Part shown: positions 42,309-53,787 of the stretch, one piece after another
Position numbering within the stretch: the stretch's first letter is position 1
How the letters are laid out: every line of letters begins with the position of its first letter
Assembly (NCBI GenBank): GCA_963555705.1
Contig: OY743189.1
Coordinates: 3,985,501 to 4,049,500, forward strand
DNA: 64,000 nucleotides
Reading direction: 5' to 3'
Source: Ligustrum vulgare
Taxonomy: Eukaryota > Streptophyta > Magnoliopsida > Lamiales > Oleaceae
Translations under genes and position numbers: made by a program
The notes under the pieces: generated by a model
Databases searched by the model: none
The model's input: the letters and a program-made list of their open reading frames with translations, nothing else
What the model was told of the DNA's origin: nothing

Positions 42309-43712
42309 ATGTCACAGAAGGACGCATCATCGACAGGGAAGGATAACCAACAGTTCCACTTCCTTGCAATGCTGGAAAAACGATTCGAGAGGTGGGATGT
42401 GAAGTTGGGGGAGATCAAAAACTCCGTGGACACGCATAGTGCAGCAATTTCCCAACTACGAAGAGAGCAACCGCATACGGCTCCTAATATTCGGAAGCCG
42501 CAAAGGTATGAAAATAATCCTAGGAATAGAGTTTGGGATGATGATGATGTTGAGATAGGAGATAGTGTTGACGGTGATAGTGAAAGTGTATCAGTGGCTA
42601 GCTTGGGTAGGAGAAGAGGTCGTGGTGGTCGGCGTGGAAGAGGAAATAGGCGTGAAAATAGGGATGATGATGGGATGGATAGAAGCTTAGGAAACATTAA
42701 AATGTCCATACCAGCTTTCCAAGGAAAAAGTGATCCGGAGGTGTACTTTGAGTGGGAGAAGAAGGTAGAACTGATTTTTGAGTGCCATAACTACTCAGAA
42801 GGGAAAAAGGTGAAGTTGGCGGTTATAGAATTCACAGACTATGCACTTGTGTGGTGGGATCAATTAGTGACAAGTAGGAGGAGGAATCGTGAATGACCTT
42901 TTGAGACCTGGAACGAGTTGAAGGGTTTGATGAGAAAAAGGTTTGTGCCCAACCATTACTATAGGGACTTGTACCAGAAACTCCAAACTCTGTATCAGGG
43001 TTCGAAGAGTGTAGAAGAATACCATAAGGAGATGGAGATCGCTATGATTCGAGCAAATATTGAGGAGGATCCGGAGGCCAAAATGGCCAGGTTTTTGAGT
43101 GGTTTGAACAGAGATATTACAAATGTTACAGAACTGCAACATTATGTTGAGCTGGAGGAGATGTTGCACATGGCGATGAAGGTGGAAAGCCAACTTAAGA
43201 GGAAAGGGACAGCAAAATACTCTTCGGAATCTACTCCTTGGAAACCTACGTGGAGTGGAAATAAAAAAACTGAAGGAGTTGCTCCAAAGGGAAAACCAGA
43301 ACCACTGAAGGCTCGAGAGGAATCTGCCAATAAAGGTAACCCCGCTTCTAACTCTCAACCTCCTAGAAGTAGGGACATCAAGTGTTTTAGGTGTATGGGA
43401 ATCGGACACATTGCTTTACAATGCCCGAACAAAAAAATAATGCTTGTCCGAAATGGGGTGGTTGTATCGGAGGATGAGGTTGAGGATGATGATGAGTTTA
43501 AGGATATGCCTGCCTTAGAAGAAGCTAGTGATTGTGACGATGGAGAATATGATGTAGCTCAGTCCCTCATTACTAGGCGTGCTCTTAGTACCCAAATTAA
43601 GATGGAGGGGTCGGGTGAGCAAAGGGAAAACATATTTCATACTAGATGCTTTGTTAATAATAAAGTGTGTAGTTTGATAATTGATGGGGGGGAGTTGTAC
43701 CAACATGTTTAG
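42309..43712 (+). pseudogene. gag: B1 Gag and protease start
   Basis: ATG at 42309 (MSQKDASS). Arg/Gly-rich stretch [53 protein letters not shown], then a TGA at 42894 where relatives have Arg (CGA/AGA). It resumes in frame with [17 protein letters not shown] and the zinc knuckle CFRCMGIGHIALQC. A lengthened G-run near 43690 destroys the protease motif frame (IDGG). Confidence 0.9.
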
Positions 43713-43911
43713 TACCACTCTTGTTGAGAAATTGTGTTTACCCATAATCAAACACCCTAGGCCTTATAAATTACAATGGCTGAATGAGTCCAGTGAGATC
43801 AAAGTGAATAAGCAGGTGTTGATCAACCTTTCTATCGGGAAGTATGAGGATGAGTTAGTTTGTGATGTAGTTCCAATGCATGCTGGACACATCCTGTTGG
43901 GTCGGCCATGA
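43681..43911 (+). pseudogene. pro: B1 aspartic protease
   Basis: [45 protein letters not shown], then TGA where relatives have Trp (GRPWQ). The frame differs from Gag because of the G-run. Confidence 0.87.
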
Positions 43912-43926
43912 CAATATGACAGGAGG

Positions 43927-45330
43927 GTGGTACATGATGGGTATAAAAATAGGTACAGTTTTACAAAGGATGGAAAAAGTATCAGACTTATGCCATTAAC
44001 TCCGCAACAAGTTTATGAAGATCAGTTGAAATTAAAGAGTGAGGAAGAGAAGACAAAGAGAGTTGGGACCCCGATCCCAGAAAAAGGAGAGCTGAGTGTT
44101 CAAATGAGAGTTGGGACCACGATCCCAGAAAAAGGTGAGCTGAGAGAAAAACAGAGAGTTGGGGGTTCCGGCCCAGAAAAAGGAGAGGGAGTGACGAGTG
44201 CCAGAAAAGAAAGAGGAGAGAAAACCAAAGTGAGCTTTCTTGCCAAAAAGTGTGAAATCAAAAGAGCTGTCCTTGACCACCAACCGCTGGTCTTATTAAT
44301 GTACAAGGAATCCTTCCTTGCAATCGATGACACTAACTCTTCCCTCACCCATTTAGCTGTTTCTCTTTTACAGGAATTTGAAGATGTATTCCCAGACGAC
44401 ATACCTAGTGGGCTGCCACCAATTCGGGGCATCGAGCACCAGATTGATCTTGTTCCAGGTGCTGTTATTCCAAATAGGCCTGCATATAGGAGCAATCCGG
44501 AAGAAACAAGGGAGCTTCAAAGGCAAGTCGAGGAGTTGTTGAGCAATGGCTATGTTCGAGAAAGCATGAGCCCGTGTGCTGTGCCGGTCTTATTGGTGCC
44601 CAAGAAAGATGGAACCTGGAGGATGTGCGTGGATTGTAGAGCTATCAACAATATCACGGTAAAGTATCGCCATCCTATACCTAGGTTAGACGACATGCTT
44701 GATGAATTATATGGTTCATGTGTCTTTTGTAAAATTGACCTTAAAAGTGGGTATCACCAAATACGCATGAAAGAGGGGGACGAATGGAAAACTGCATTCA
44801 AGACCAAATACGGGCTTTGTGAATGGTTAGTTATGCCGTTTGGCCTCACCAATGCACCTAGTACATTCATGAGGTTGATGAACCATGTCTTACGGGCTTT
44901 CATTGGCAAATTTGTGGTCGTGTATTTTGATGACATTTTAGTTTATAGTAAAAATGTAGATAAGCATGTTGATCATTTAAGGTTGGTACTTCAGGTTTTA
45001 CGCACTGAAAAATTGTATGCTAACTTTAAAAAGTATACTTTTTGCATAGATAAGGTCATATTCCTTGGTTATGTTGTTAGTAAGGATGGTATTGAGGTTG
45101 ACGAGGAGAAAATCCGAGCTATTAGAGAATGGCCAACACCTAAGAGTGTAACTGAGGTAAGAAGTTTTCATGGGTTAGCAAGTTTTTATAGGAGGTTTGT
45201 GAAAGATTTCAGTACAATAGCCACACCACTCACTGAGGTAATTAAAAAGAGTGTGGGTTTCCATTGGGGGATGCACAGGAAAATGCCTTCAAATTGCTTA
45301 AAGATAGGCTATGTTGTGCACCAGTCTTAG
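43927..45330 (+). pseudogene. pol: B1 protease end, linker repeats and reverse transcriptase
   Basis: Linker repeats [24 protein letters not shown] and a third, diverged one. The RT is complete: [35 protein letters not shown], then the thumb/connection [17 protein letters not shown] and [13 protein letters not shown]. It is the only continuous linker-to-connection frame in the window, showing that protease-linker-RT is one frame in an intact relative. A one-base loss near 45268 ends it before RNase H. Confidence 0.92.
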
Positions 45331-46496
45331 CATTACCTAATTTTAACCAGACTTTTGAGGTTGAATGTGATGCATCAGGAATAGGGATTGGAGCCATTCT
45401 TATGCAGGAAAAGAGGCCGATAGCTTATTTCAGTGAAAAACTGAGCGGGGCAGCGTTGAACTATCCAACGTATGATAAGGAGCTTTATGCTCTTGTCAGG
45501 GCCTTGGAAACTTGGCAGCATTACCTCTGGCCAAAAGAATTTGTCATCCACACGGATCACGAGTCTTTAAAGCACCTCAAGGGGCAAGGTAAGTTGAACA
45601 AAAGACATGCCCGATGGATGGAGTTTGTGGAGACTTTTCCGTATGTCATTCAATACAAACACGGTAAGGAAAATATAGTTGGCGATGCGTTGTCAAGAAG
45701 GTATGTGTTCCTTAATTCATTGAATGCTAAATTGTTGGGATTTGAATATGTTCGAGATTTGTATGCTAACGATCATGATTTTTCCACTATTTATGTCTCA
45801 TGCGAAAAGGGAGCATTTGATAAATTTTATAGACATGATGGTTATTTGTTTAAGGAAAATAAATTATGTGTGCCTAACTGTTCTATGCGTGAGTTGTTAG
45901 TACGTGAAGCTCACGGTGGTGGTTTGATGGGTCATTTTGGTGTTTTTAAAATATTGGAAACATTAAAGGAACATTTTTATTGGCCTAGGATGAAACGGGA
46001 TGTTCACCAAATTTGTGATAAATGCATAACTTGTAAACAGGCTAAGTCTAAGGTTTTGCCACATGGGTTGTATACCCCTTTACCTGTTCCTAGTGAACCT
46101 TGGGTAGATATATCCATGGATTTTGTTTTAGGATTGCCTAGGACAAACAAAGGTCGGGATTCCATATTTGTGGTGGTGGATAGGTTTAGTAAAATGGCAC
46201 ACTTCATTCCTTGCCATAAGACTGATGATGTCGTGAACATAGCAGACTTATTCTTTAGGGAAGTCGTCAGACTACATGGGGTGCCTAGGAGTATAGTATC
46301 TGACAGAGATGTCAAATTCCTTAGTTACTTCTGGAAGGTTCTGTGGGGGAAAATGGGCACTAAACTATTGTTTTCCACTACATGCCATCCTCAAACGGAT
46401 GGCCAGACAGAAGTAGTCAATAGGACGTTAACACAACTCTTGCGTGTTGTCATAAATAAAAATTTGAAAAGTTGGGATCCTTTGATGAGTACCTGA
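45264..46496 (+). pseudogene. pol: B1 RNase H and integrase, C-terminus deleted
   Basis: RNase [24 protein letters not shown]. Integrase CDKCITC, Asp in WVDISMDF, Asp in VSDRDVKFL, Glu in [12 protein letters not shown]. After INKNLKSW the sequence jumps to GATCCTT and the 3' LTR. The integrase C-terminal domain and the PPT are deleted. Confidence 0.92.
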
Positions 46497-47317
46497 GTGG
46501 CCCAAGGAGTAAGGACCCGTTGCATGTACCAGTGGGACCAATAACGAGGAAGAGGGCTAAGAAGATCAACCAAGCAATGCAGGGGTTTATGCAAGCTTGG
46601 GTGGATGAATATTCAAATGCATTGTCAAAGACTCCATTTTCAATGCATGACAATATGGGGGATGCGCCAAAACCGTTACAAGGCATTTGGGTCAAAGAAT
46701 AAGGAGAAAAGAATTCAGATGACCTTTTACGGCCGTAAGGTCTGGGAGTTACGGCCGTAACTTTGCTATCGCACGGCCGTAACAATCAATTCACTGCCGT
46801 AATGGAGTTATGCAGTTTTTATTCAGAAGGTGTCTTACGGCCGTAAGAACCAATGTCACGGCCGTAAGAGTAAAAAGCAATTTTGGACCCGAGGGTCAAT
46901 TACGGCCGTAAGGTTGATTTTCACGGCCGTAAATCCCACCGCGTTTTAATTTGTGTTTTGCGGCTAGGGTTAATTTTGGACGCGGTTTTAGGTTATATTA
47001 TGTTTTCTTTGTCATTGTAAGGAGACAACTTTGATGATTAATGAGATTGCTTGAATTAGGTGAGTTTATCCCTATTCTTTTTCATTTTTGATTGAACCCC
47101 TTGAACTTATCAAAGGATACGACAACCTTTGTGGCGTTCACCCCTTTATGGTTCTTCATTCCGCATCTTAACGGGTCTTGGATTTGATACATCCTTGGTT
47201 CTTGAGTCGTGAGTGTCGGGTCATATTGTTATCGTCAATTAATCTGGATTTAGAACTTTCCAAGTGTTTAATTCAATTTCCGCGAGATCCCGTGATTCCC
47301 CAACAAGAATCACATCA
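46483..47317 (+). repeat. B1 3' LTR, 835 bp
   Basis: TGATGAG to CACATCA, followed by the target duplication. Begins with pol-tail codons ([19 protein letters not shown]). The R/U5 block matches families A and C (CTTATCAAAGG stem-loop, CGCATCTTAACGGG). Confidence 0.9.
46727..46932 (+). repeat. B1 3' LTR palindrome array
   Basis: 12-mers start at 46727, 46749, 46771, 46791, 46835, 46856, 46900 and 46921: steps 22, 22, 20, 44, 21, 44, 21. The 5' LTR lacks the unit after the first 12-mer and the one at 46856. Confidence 0.9.
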
Positions 47318-47322
47318 ACTTA
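47318..47322. repeat. Right target-site duplication of B1 (ACTTA)
   Basis: Exact match to 40983-40987. Confidence 0.88.
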
Positions 47323-48418
47323 CTTAACAATATTAGAGAACAAGCAATAAACAACCATTCACAAATCGAAAAATAATGTATTATAGAATCCATCAACTAT
47401 ATAAAACTACTTTTTAGCACCTGCAAAAAAGGAATGCAGGAGAAAACAATGATTTTACAGTGGGTATATTAACTAAGACATGGATTTGGTTCGAAGAATG
47501 GTTGATAGAAGATAAGGAAGGGGGTTTATGAAAGAGAATGAGCTATATGGTCATTCACACAAAGTAATTCATTCTCTGGATATTTACCTTTCCTCTCATT
47601 TGTGTTGATGAGTTTGTCTTTCAAATGTTAGTAGATTCTCCACCATTTTTCCATTCCATGTCTCTTTGGATGGTGTTATGTACTGATGTACCAAATTAAT
47701 GCCTCTTCATTGTTATTATTTTATTAGAAATTCAAGTTCCAAAAGAATCTCTATGAAGTGGAAAAGTCACTTCATTATATAGTCTTGCTCCTTTTCTTTT
47801 TTGCTACATGATATCTTGGATCACATCTCTTTGAACACCCTCATATCATTTCCTTCTTCTTTATAGTTAACATACTAGAGAAGATTATTTTTGATGGCCA
47901 ATGTTCCTTTTGAAATAAACCCTTCTATCTGGTATGGTAAATTCAATCCTACAATAGGATTTTAATGTGGAGGTTACTGCAAGATAATTTCATTGCGCAC
48001 AAGAATGCAAACTCCAATGTTGACAAGACTTCTTGCAACTCAAATCGTTCCACCTGCTTGCTCGGTAGTTACTGAATACTTTGTTTGATGCTATTAAACT
48101 CAAAAGTTCTTCAATGCTACTTGTATTCATTTTCCTTTTGATTCCCCCCTTTCTTGTTTTTATAAAGCTTCTATTATTACGTACGTTTCTAATTAAGAAA
48201 AGTGTAATGAGGTTGTGCAATTGTCTCGGTGCCCCTAAGATTCTATTTAGGCAAATATAAATGTTTCTAGGTTATCATGTATTATATGTCTTCTCCCCCT
48301 TTTAGTTACCCTTCTTCTTATCTTTATCTCTATGGTAAGTGTATACACTTACTTATATGTCAAAATTAGAATAAATTATTGTCATTTTAGAATAAATGAT
48401 ATTAAATTTGTGGTTATC
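47323..48418 (+). other. AT-rich noncoding sequence between B1 and the Athila LTR
   Basis: No ORF, RNA gene or transposon motif recognised. It continued 38309-40987 before B1 inserted. Confidence 0.45.
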
Positions 48419-49999
48419 TGTTTACATTACAAGAATATCCCAAAAGCATGAGAATGAAGCAATTGATGGAAAAATGCACAATTGATGTTAATTGGAGCTT
48501 AATTGAGCAAGTGAAAGATTTGTGACGTCTACTGGGAAGCATGCATGTTTCCAAAGAGAGAAAATCAGAAGTTGGAGGACTTAATTGAAGGAGTTGAGAG
48601 CTAAAACGAGCAAATTGAGAAGATTCCAATGTTTAGGGACTTAATCTCAACAATTGAATGTTGAGGACTGAAGGTGCAATTAAAAGTCAGGGACTAACTT
48701 AAACAGCTAGGAAAATATGGAAATTGCATCAACAGCCTAAACCATGTGATCCCTGGCATCAATACCGCGCGATACCTCGTTTTTCTTAGCTGAGAGTTTT
48801 TGCCTCAATTACTTGATCGTCGGCTTTTCAACTGCGCGATCGCGGTGTTATGTGACTGGGCCGAAATCAGGCTTTTTACGCTCGGATGCAGCATCTTTTC
48901 CTCTTCTTTACCCTAAGTTTCTCCAATACCTATATATAGAACATAAGAGGCACGGATTCTATAACTTTGCCTGACTTAAGAACATCATAATTTTTGAATT
49001 TCAACATCAAATTCTTAGGAGATCGAAGCATTGCAAAGGGGCGAGACTTGAAGATAATTGAAGAATCAATACTTGGTGCAAGCGTTCCTTTTTTTATATT
49101 ATTTTCAGTGAAGGTTTATTGTTGTTGTTTTTGCTCTTTAATCATGATGTGTAACTAAACTCTATATTGGGATGAACGATGTAGTCTAATTTTATTATTT
49201 TAATTTCAAATTCCATGTTTTAATGATTTTGTTGCATGTATTGATTTATTATTATTCTTAATGCGTGAATGAACTGGCCACTTATTCATGATTACATGAG
49301 TTATTTCCATAATCCAAGAGGTGAGTTAATAACTTAGATATTGGTACTAAATCTAGTAATTGGACAAGAGATATAGATATACTCGTGTTATTATTGCGGT
49401 CATGTGTAAATTCTTGTGTGTTATGCATCTAGATAAGGAATATTCTGACCTTCTGTAGAAATACATGGTTGACTTATTTAGGTAAAATTGATTTAAACTC
49501 GAGAGAGATATTTTAATATACATTAGTGAATTCAACCGAATACATTATTGGGAAATAAAACTGAAATTGTAGTTAATTTAACTGACTAGGTGAAATCGTA
49601 AATCCCATCTACATTATAGTCGTTTTTGGGAAGAAAAAAAAAAAGAAAGCAATTTCGCATTTTAAATTCTTTAGTTTAATTTTAACACTGGGTGCCATCC
49701 CCCTCACATTGGGGGTGGGATCGCTCATTATGACAGCGACCCCACACATCCCATGTGAGGGGGTGACACCTAGTATGTCAAAATCTCGGTGACAAAGTAG
49801 CATTTTTCTTAATTTTATTAGTTTTAGTTTAAACATCAACAACTGTTTCGTCCGTTCAAATAGGGTTTAGAACTAAAATATTTCGATAATTAATAGCAGT
49901 CACTGTGGGAACGATAATTCGGACTCTTAGGTCAACTTATTACTTTTCACAATCCGTACACTTGCGGGTGCATCTCGCATTGTGAGATATTAGTGAACA
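48419..49999 (+). repeat. E7 Athila 5' LTR, about 1.58 kb
   Basis: TGTTTACATTAC to TGAACA, directly upstream of the PBS. Contains ACCTATATATAGAAC (TATA) near 48930, GCGCGATCGCGG near 48835, and a 90-nt foldback at 49688-49778. Length and PBS context fit Athila. The left edge is inferred from the TGTT/AACA ends. Confidence 0.65.
49688..49778. repeat. Imperfect foldback (about 40-bp arms) in the Athila LTR
   Basis: ACTGGGTGCCATCCCCCTCA... and its near complement ...TGAGGGGGTGACACCTAGT face each other across ATTATGA. The arms hold CACATTGGGGG and CCACACATCCCATGTG. It would form a strong hairpin in the transcript, or it may be a small MITE remnant. Confidence 0.7.
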
Positions 50000-50005
50000 A
50001 GTTTT

Positions 50006-50024
50006 TTGCGCCGTTTTCGGGGAC
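50006..50024 (+). promoter_or_regulatory. E7 primer binding site, degenerate tRNA-Asp type
   Basis: TTGCGCCGTTTTCGGGGAC; the Athila norm is TGGCGCCGTTGCCGGGGA, so about three mismatches. Confidence 0.7.
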
Positions 50025-50304
50025 TATTTTATTAATATCGATATCCATTAGTTCTTACATTACTTTGAACTTTATTTGATTTATTTAATTTTATTTTTAG
50101 TTTTGTTTTAGTTAATTCATATTAAGAAGGTCTAAGTCTTTTGATTTGCTTCATCTTGATACAGAAATAGAACACACCTTTTGACAGAGGTGCAGACAAC
50201 AGTTGGAAGCAACTCAAAAAATAGATTTAGCCATGGGAGATAACAAAAATTAGAATAATCTACCAAAAGTTGCTGTTGAACAACAGCCTAATCATGTAAG
50301 GCGT

Positions 50305-51060
50305 GTGTTGAGAGAGTACATGGTGCCCCCTGTGAGGAATATTGGGACATGCATTGTGCCTCCTATAATCCTAGCCAACAATTTCAAGATCAAGACCTCC
50401 TTGGTTTCCTTGATCCAAAACTCGGCTACTCTTCAAGGATTGCCATCTGAAGACCCACATGCACATCTTCGAACTTTTTTTGGAACTGTGTGACATGCAG
50501 CGCATGAACGAAATACCAGATGATGTTATGAATTTAAACCTATTTTCATTCTCGTTGGCAGACAAGGGAAAATCATGTTTTACTCTCTGCCTCTACACAC
50601 TATCACTACATTTGAAAGTCTAAGCCAAAAGTTTGTAGACAAATTCTTCCCTCCAGGCCGTATGTCAAAGCTTAGGCGTGAAATCCTTTAATTTAATCAA
50701 CACTCAGGAAAATCAATTTTTGGCTTGGAAAATGTTCAATGAGCTAGTTCGTCAGTGTCCGAGGCATGAAATAGCAGAATGGATTTTGGTGCAAACATTT
50801 TACAATGATTTGACAAATGAAAACAAGAAACATGACGATTCTGTAGCAGGTGGATCAATAATGGGCTTGACTTATGAAAAGGCATCAGAAATTTTCTAAA
50901 AGATGGTTGCCAACAGTTACTAGTGGTATTCAGATCGATCTACACCAAAGTCTGGGAAAATTGTTGCAGTTAATGAGATTACAGCATTGAATGCTAAGCT
51001 AGATGCCTTGACTAAGAAAATTGACAGTTTGAGTGTGTAGTTAGTCAACTCAGTACGGAC
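50305..51060 (+). pseudogene. gag: E7 Athila Gag, broken
   Basis: Frames show VPPVRNIGTCIVPP, NNFKIKTSL, LQGLPSEDPHAHL, then in other frames LFSFSLADKGKSC, FLAWKMFNELVRQCPRHEI, ILVQTFYNDLTNE and a Gly-rich end. Athila Gag has GLPSEDP, SLRDKA, KCPHHGIP and FYNGL in the same order. Several stops and shifts. Confidence 0.82.
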
Positions 51061-51794
51061 AGCACTGTGTGATTTTTTTTTTTTTTTTTTTTTTTGAAAA
51101 TCATGCTGTGAATTTTTGTCCCATGCAGCAGAATCAATCTAATTCAAAACAAGTCAACTTCATGGGTAACAGGCAACATGGTGGTCCTTATTCACAAACT
51201 TACAACCAAGAATGGAAGAACCACCCCAATTATTCATGATTTAACAATCAGAATGTTCAGGGCCCACCTGAATTTCAATAACAACAGCAACAGCAAGTTC
51301 AGAATACAATGAAGGAGAACATGAAAATGTTAATCCAGCTGGTCAAGAATCAGAATGATGAATTAAAAAGTCAAGCAGCTGAGATAAAGAACTTGAAATA
51401 TCAAATAGGGTAGTTGGCAACCACTAGAACAGATAGACAACTTGGACAGTTACCAAACAACACTAAAATGAACCCTCGTGAGAATGTGAATGGGATAACA
51501 ACTAGGAGTGGGGTTCAAGTACCTGAAGTAACTGTAGAAAAGTATGAAAAGAAGAAGAATCAGAGGAAGAATGTGGTGGAAGAATAGCAAAGTGAAAAAA
51601 AACAGGAGCCTACTTCAAAGTTCAAGAAAAATTGAAGAAGAAGTTAGAGTTCAACCTCCAGTCAAGGCTTATGTGCCTCCCATCTCATATCTACAAAGAC
51701 AAAGGAAGCATCAGTTGGAATTGCAGTTTGGTAAATTCTTGAAAATTTTTAAGAAACTGTACATAAATATCACATTTGCTGAAGCTTTAGCCCG
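51061..51794 (+). pseudogene. gag: E7 Gag C-terminus and Gag-protease spacer, broken
   Basis: A T run of about 24 at 51069-51092 interrupts the end of Gag. Beyond it come a Gln/Asn-rich segment (QQQQQVQNTMKENMKM), a helical stretch (KNQNDELKSQAAEIKNLKYQ), RQLGQLPNN and ITTRSGVQVPE, the usual Athila spacer words before protease. Stops at several points. Confidence 0.7.
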
Positions 51795-52316
51795 ATGCCA
51801 CTTTACTTGAAGTTCATGAAAGAAATGTTGTCAAACAAAAGAATGCTGGTGGATTATGAAACTGTAGCTTTCAGTGAAGAATGCAGTGCTATCTTACAGA
51901 AGAAGTTGCCACAGAAATTGAAAGATCTAAGGAGTTTCTTTATCCCTTGTATAATTGGTAACTTTAGTTTTGATAATGTTTTATGTGATCTAGGGAATAG
52001 TGTTAATTTAATGTCGTTATCCCTGTACAAGAAACTTGGTTTGGAGGAGCCTAAACCAACAAACATCACTTTGAAGCTGGCAAACCGATCAATTCAATAT
52101 CCATATGGAATAGTTGAAAATGTGATAGTGAAAGTGGGAAAACTCTTCTTTCCAGTAAACTTTGTGATCCTGAATATTGAAGAGGACACTCAAATGCCCC
52201 TCATCTTTGGAAGGCCATTCGTAGCTACGGGAAGAGCCCTAATCAACATTGAAAAGGGAGAAATCATTTTTAGGGTCGAGAATGAACAAGTCATTTTCAA
52301 CATCAAGCTAAGATAG
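51795..52316 (+). pseudogene. pro: E7 Athila protease region
   Basis: 173 codons: CAAILQ-like cleavage region, SFFIPCIIGN, catalytic CDLGNSVNLM (DLGAS in most Athila elements), LGLEEPKPT, MPLIFGRPFVATGRALI. Open but isolated, with no RT downstream. Confidence 0.85.
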
Positions 52317-52382
52317 GATCTTGAAGTTCAAAATGAAAGTTGTTTCAGAGTGGAAGGCGTATTTTAGAAGCCCGAAGAAAAT

Positions 52383-52610
52383 TTGAAACAAGGGATAAAA
52401 TTAAAAAATGATTCAATGACAAATAAGGGGTTAAAGGAGGTGAAGAAGGATGGCAATAACTTGAAGAAGGAGGAAAAACCTAACATTCCTCAACCAACAG
52501 CGAAAAAGGAGGCCTTTGAATTCAAGAAAGTGAGAAAACGAGTAGAAAAATGCAAGGAAGGTAATTGCAGGTTGTGTAGTGGTTCAAAACGATCATTCAT
52601 GCCTCCATGA
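52383..52610 (+). pseudogene. E7 Lys-rich ORF after protease
   Basis: 75 codons rich in Lys/Glu, ending in KCKEGNCRLCSGSKRSFMPP. It occupies the place where RT should start. Probably the spacer left by the pol deletion. No family recognised. Confidence 0.45.
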
Positions 52611-52880
52611 TGAAGAAGTGCAAAAAGTCGGGCTTTAAACTTAAAATGGAGCGCTCGTTGGGAGGCAACCCAACATTTCTTCTCTTTCATTTACTATTCT
52701 TTAAGTATTTATTTATTTACTTGTTTCGAGATATTTGCTTGATAGGTAACATGTTTAAGTGTCTTGCATGTTTGCATGTCAAAACATTTAGGCTTGATGT
52801 ACTATTCTTGCATTTCTAGGTTGGTTTTGATTTAGCATGTCTTGTTTAGATTAGGCTTTACTTCGTCATCCCAAACTCAC
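52611..52880 (+). other. E7 3' region, left part
   Basis: GCGCTCGTTGGGAGGCAACCCAAC at about 52653 is a motif I associate with Athila-type 3' regions. AT-rich beyond it, ending in CTCAC, the E8 target. Confidence 0.55.
52876..52880. repeat. Left target-site duplication of E8 (CTCAC)
   Basis: CTCAC before TGATGAG at 52881; the same five bases follow at 53859-53863. Confidence 0.7.
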
Positions 52881-53787
52881 TGATGAGAACCCGGGAGGGG
52901 GTCCTCGTCGTAGCTCGCGGAATAACGCTTGGAAAGTTCCGAATCCAGGTTGGAACGGACGATAACAATGCAACCCCGACCTCACGACGCAAGAACCAGG
53001 GATATATTAAACCCGAGACCCGTTACGATGCGGAGATAAGAACCACAAAGGGGGAACGCCACAAGGAATGTCCAGATCCTTGATAAGTTCAATTGTTTTA
53101 AACGCCACAAGATTTGAATATTGATAAATTCGTTGTTTAAAGGGAAAATACTCACTTTTAGAGAGAGTAAAAACACTCAATAATTTTATTCATCAAAAGT
53201 ATTCTGTTTTTACATTGAATGGAAAAGCATATAAATAGGAAAAATAAACCCTAGTCACTAACTGACTCTGAATAGAATTCTAATTATGCTAAAATAGCTA
53301 AAACAACTAAAATAACCAAAATAAATTAGAACTAAACAAAAGCCTAACCGCCTAATTAATTCAAAACTGCGGCCCCTAAGTTACGGATTAAAAATTAAAA
53401 ACATATGTTACGGCCGTGACAATTTTATTTACGGCCGTAAGTGACCTTCTGAACAAAATAATAAAAGTTACAGAACTTCTTTTACGGCCGTGAGTATTTG
53501 GATTACAGCCGTGAATACTTCAACTTCATTTACGGTCGTGAGATCATGCGTTACGGCCGTAATTGCATTTCTGCCCAATTTCATGATGTTGATGTTACGG
53601 CCGTAAAAATGGGTGTTACGGCCGTAAGTCAGCTTCTGCCCAATTTTCTGATCCTTTGACATTAATTGATTTTATTTGAATCTCGACTCGAGCCCAACGT
53701 GAAACTTGTTCATTTTCCTATGTAGAATATTGTTGAATTGCCCGTATCTTGATTTCTCATTTTTGACGTCTTTTCCAGATCACATCA
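52881..53787 (-). repeat. E8 3' LTR, family D, 907 bp
   Basis: Four palindrome pairs at 53408/53429, 53482/53503, 53530/53551 and 53595/53616, each exactly 21 bp. R/U5 has a stem-loop at 53062-53082 (CAAGGA/TCCTTG) and a second, degenerate one next to it. The ends are TGATG/CATCA. Confidence 0.82.

Larger units (their letters stand above)
40988..47317 (+). mobile_element. B1: Ty3/gypsy element, family B, with both LTRs
   Basis: A 6.3-kb element with perfect 5-bp target duplications. Gag, protease, RT, RNase H and half of integrase are present with several stops and frameshifts. Two deletions removed essential cis sites: one took the 5' LTR end and PBS, the other the integrase C-terminal region and PPT. 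The proteins are close to family A, but the LTR is of a different subfamily. Confidence 0.93.

Noticed and set aside
51069..51092. T run as the tail of a minus-strand LINE or SINE
   Set aside because: No flanking target duplication, and no element body on either side that I can recognise.
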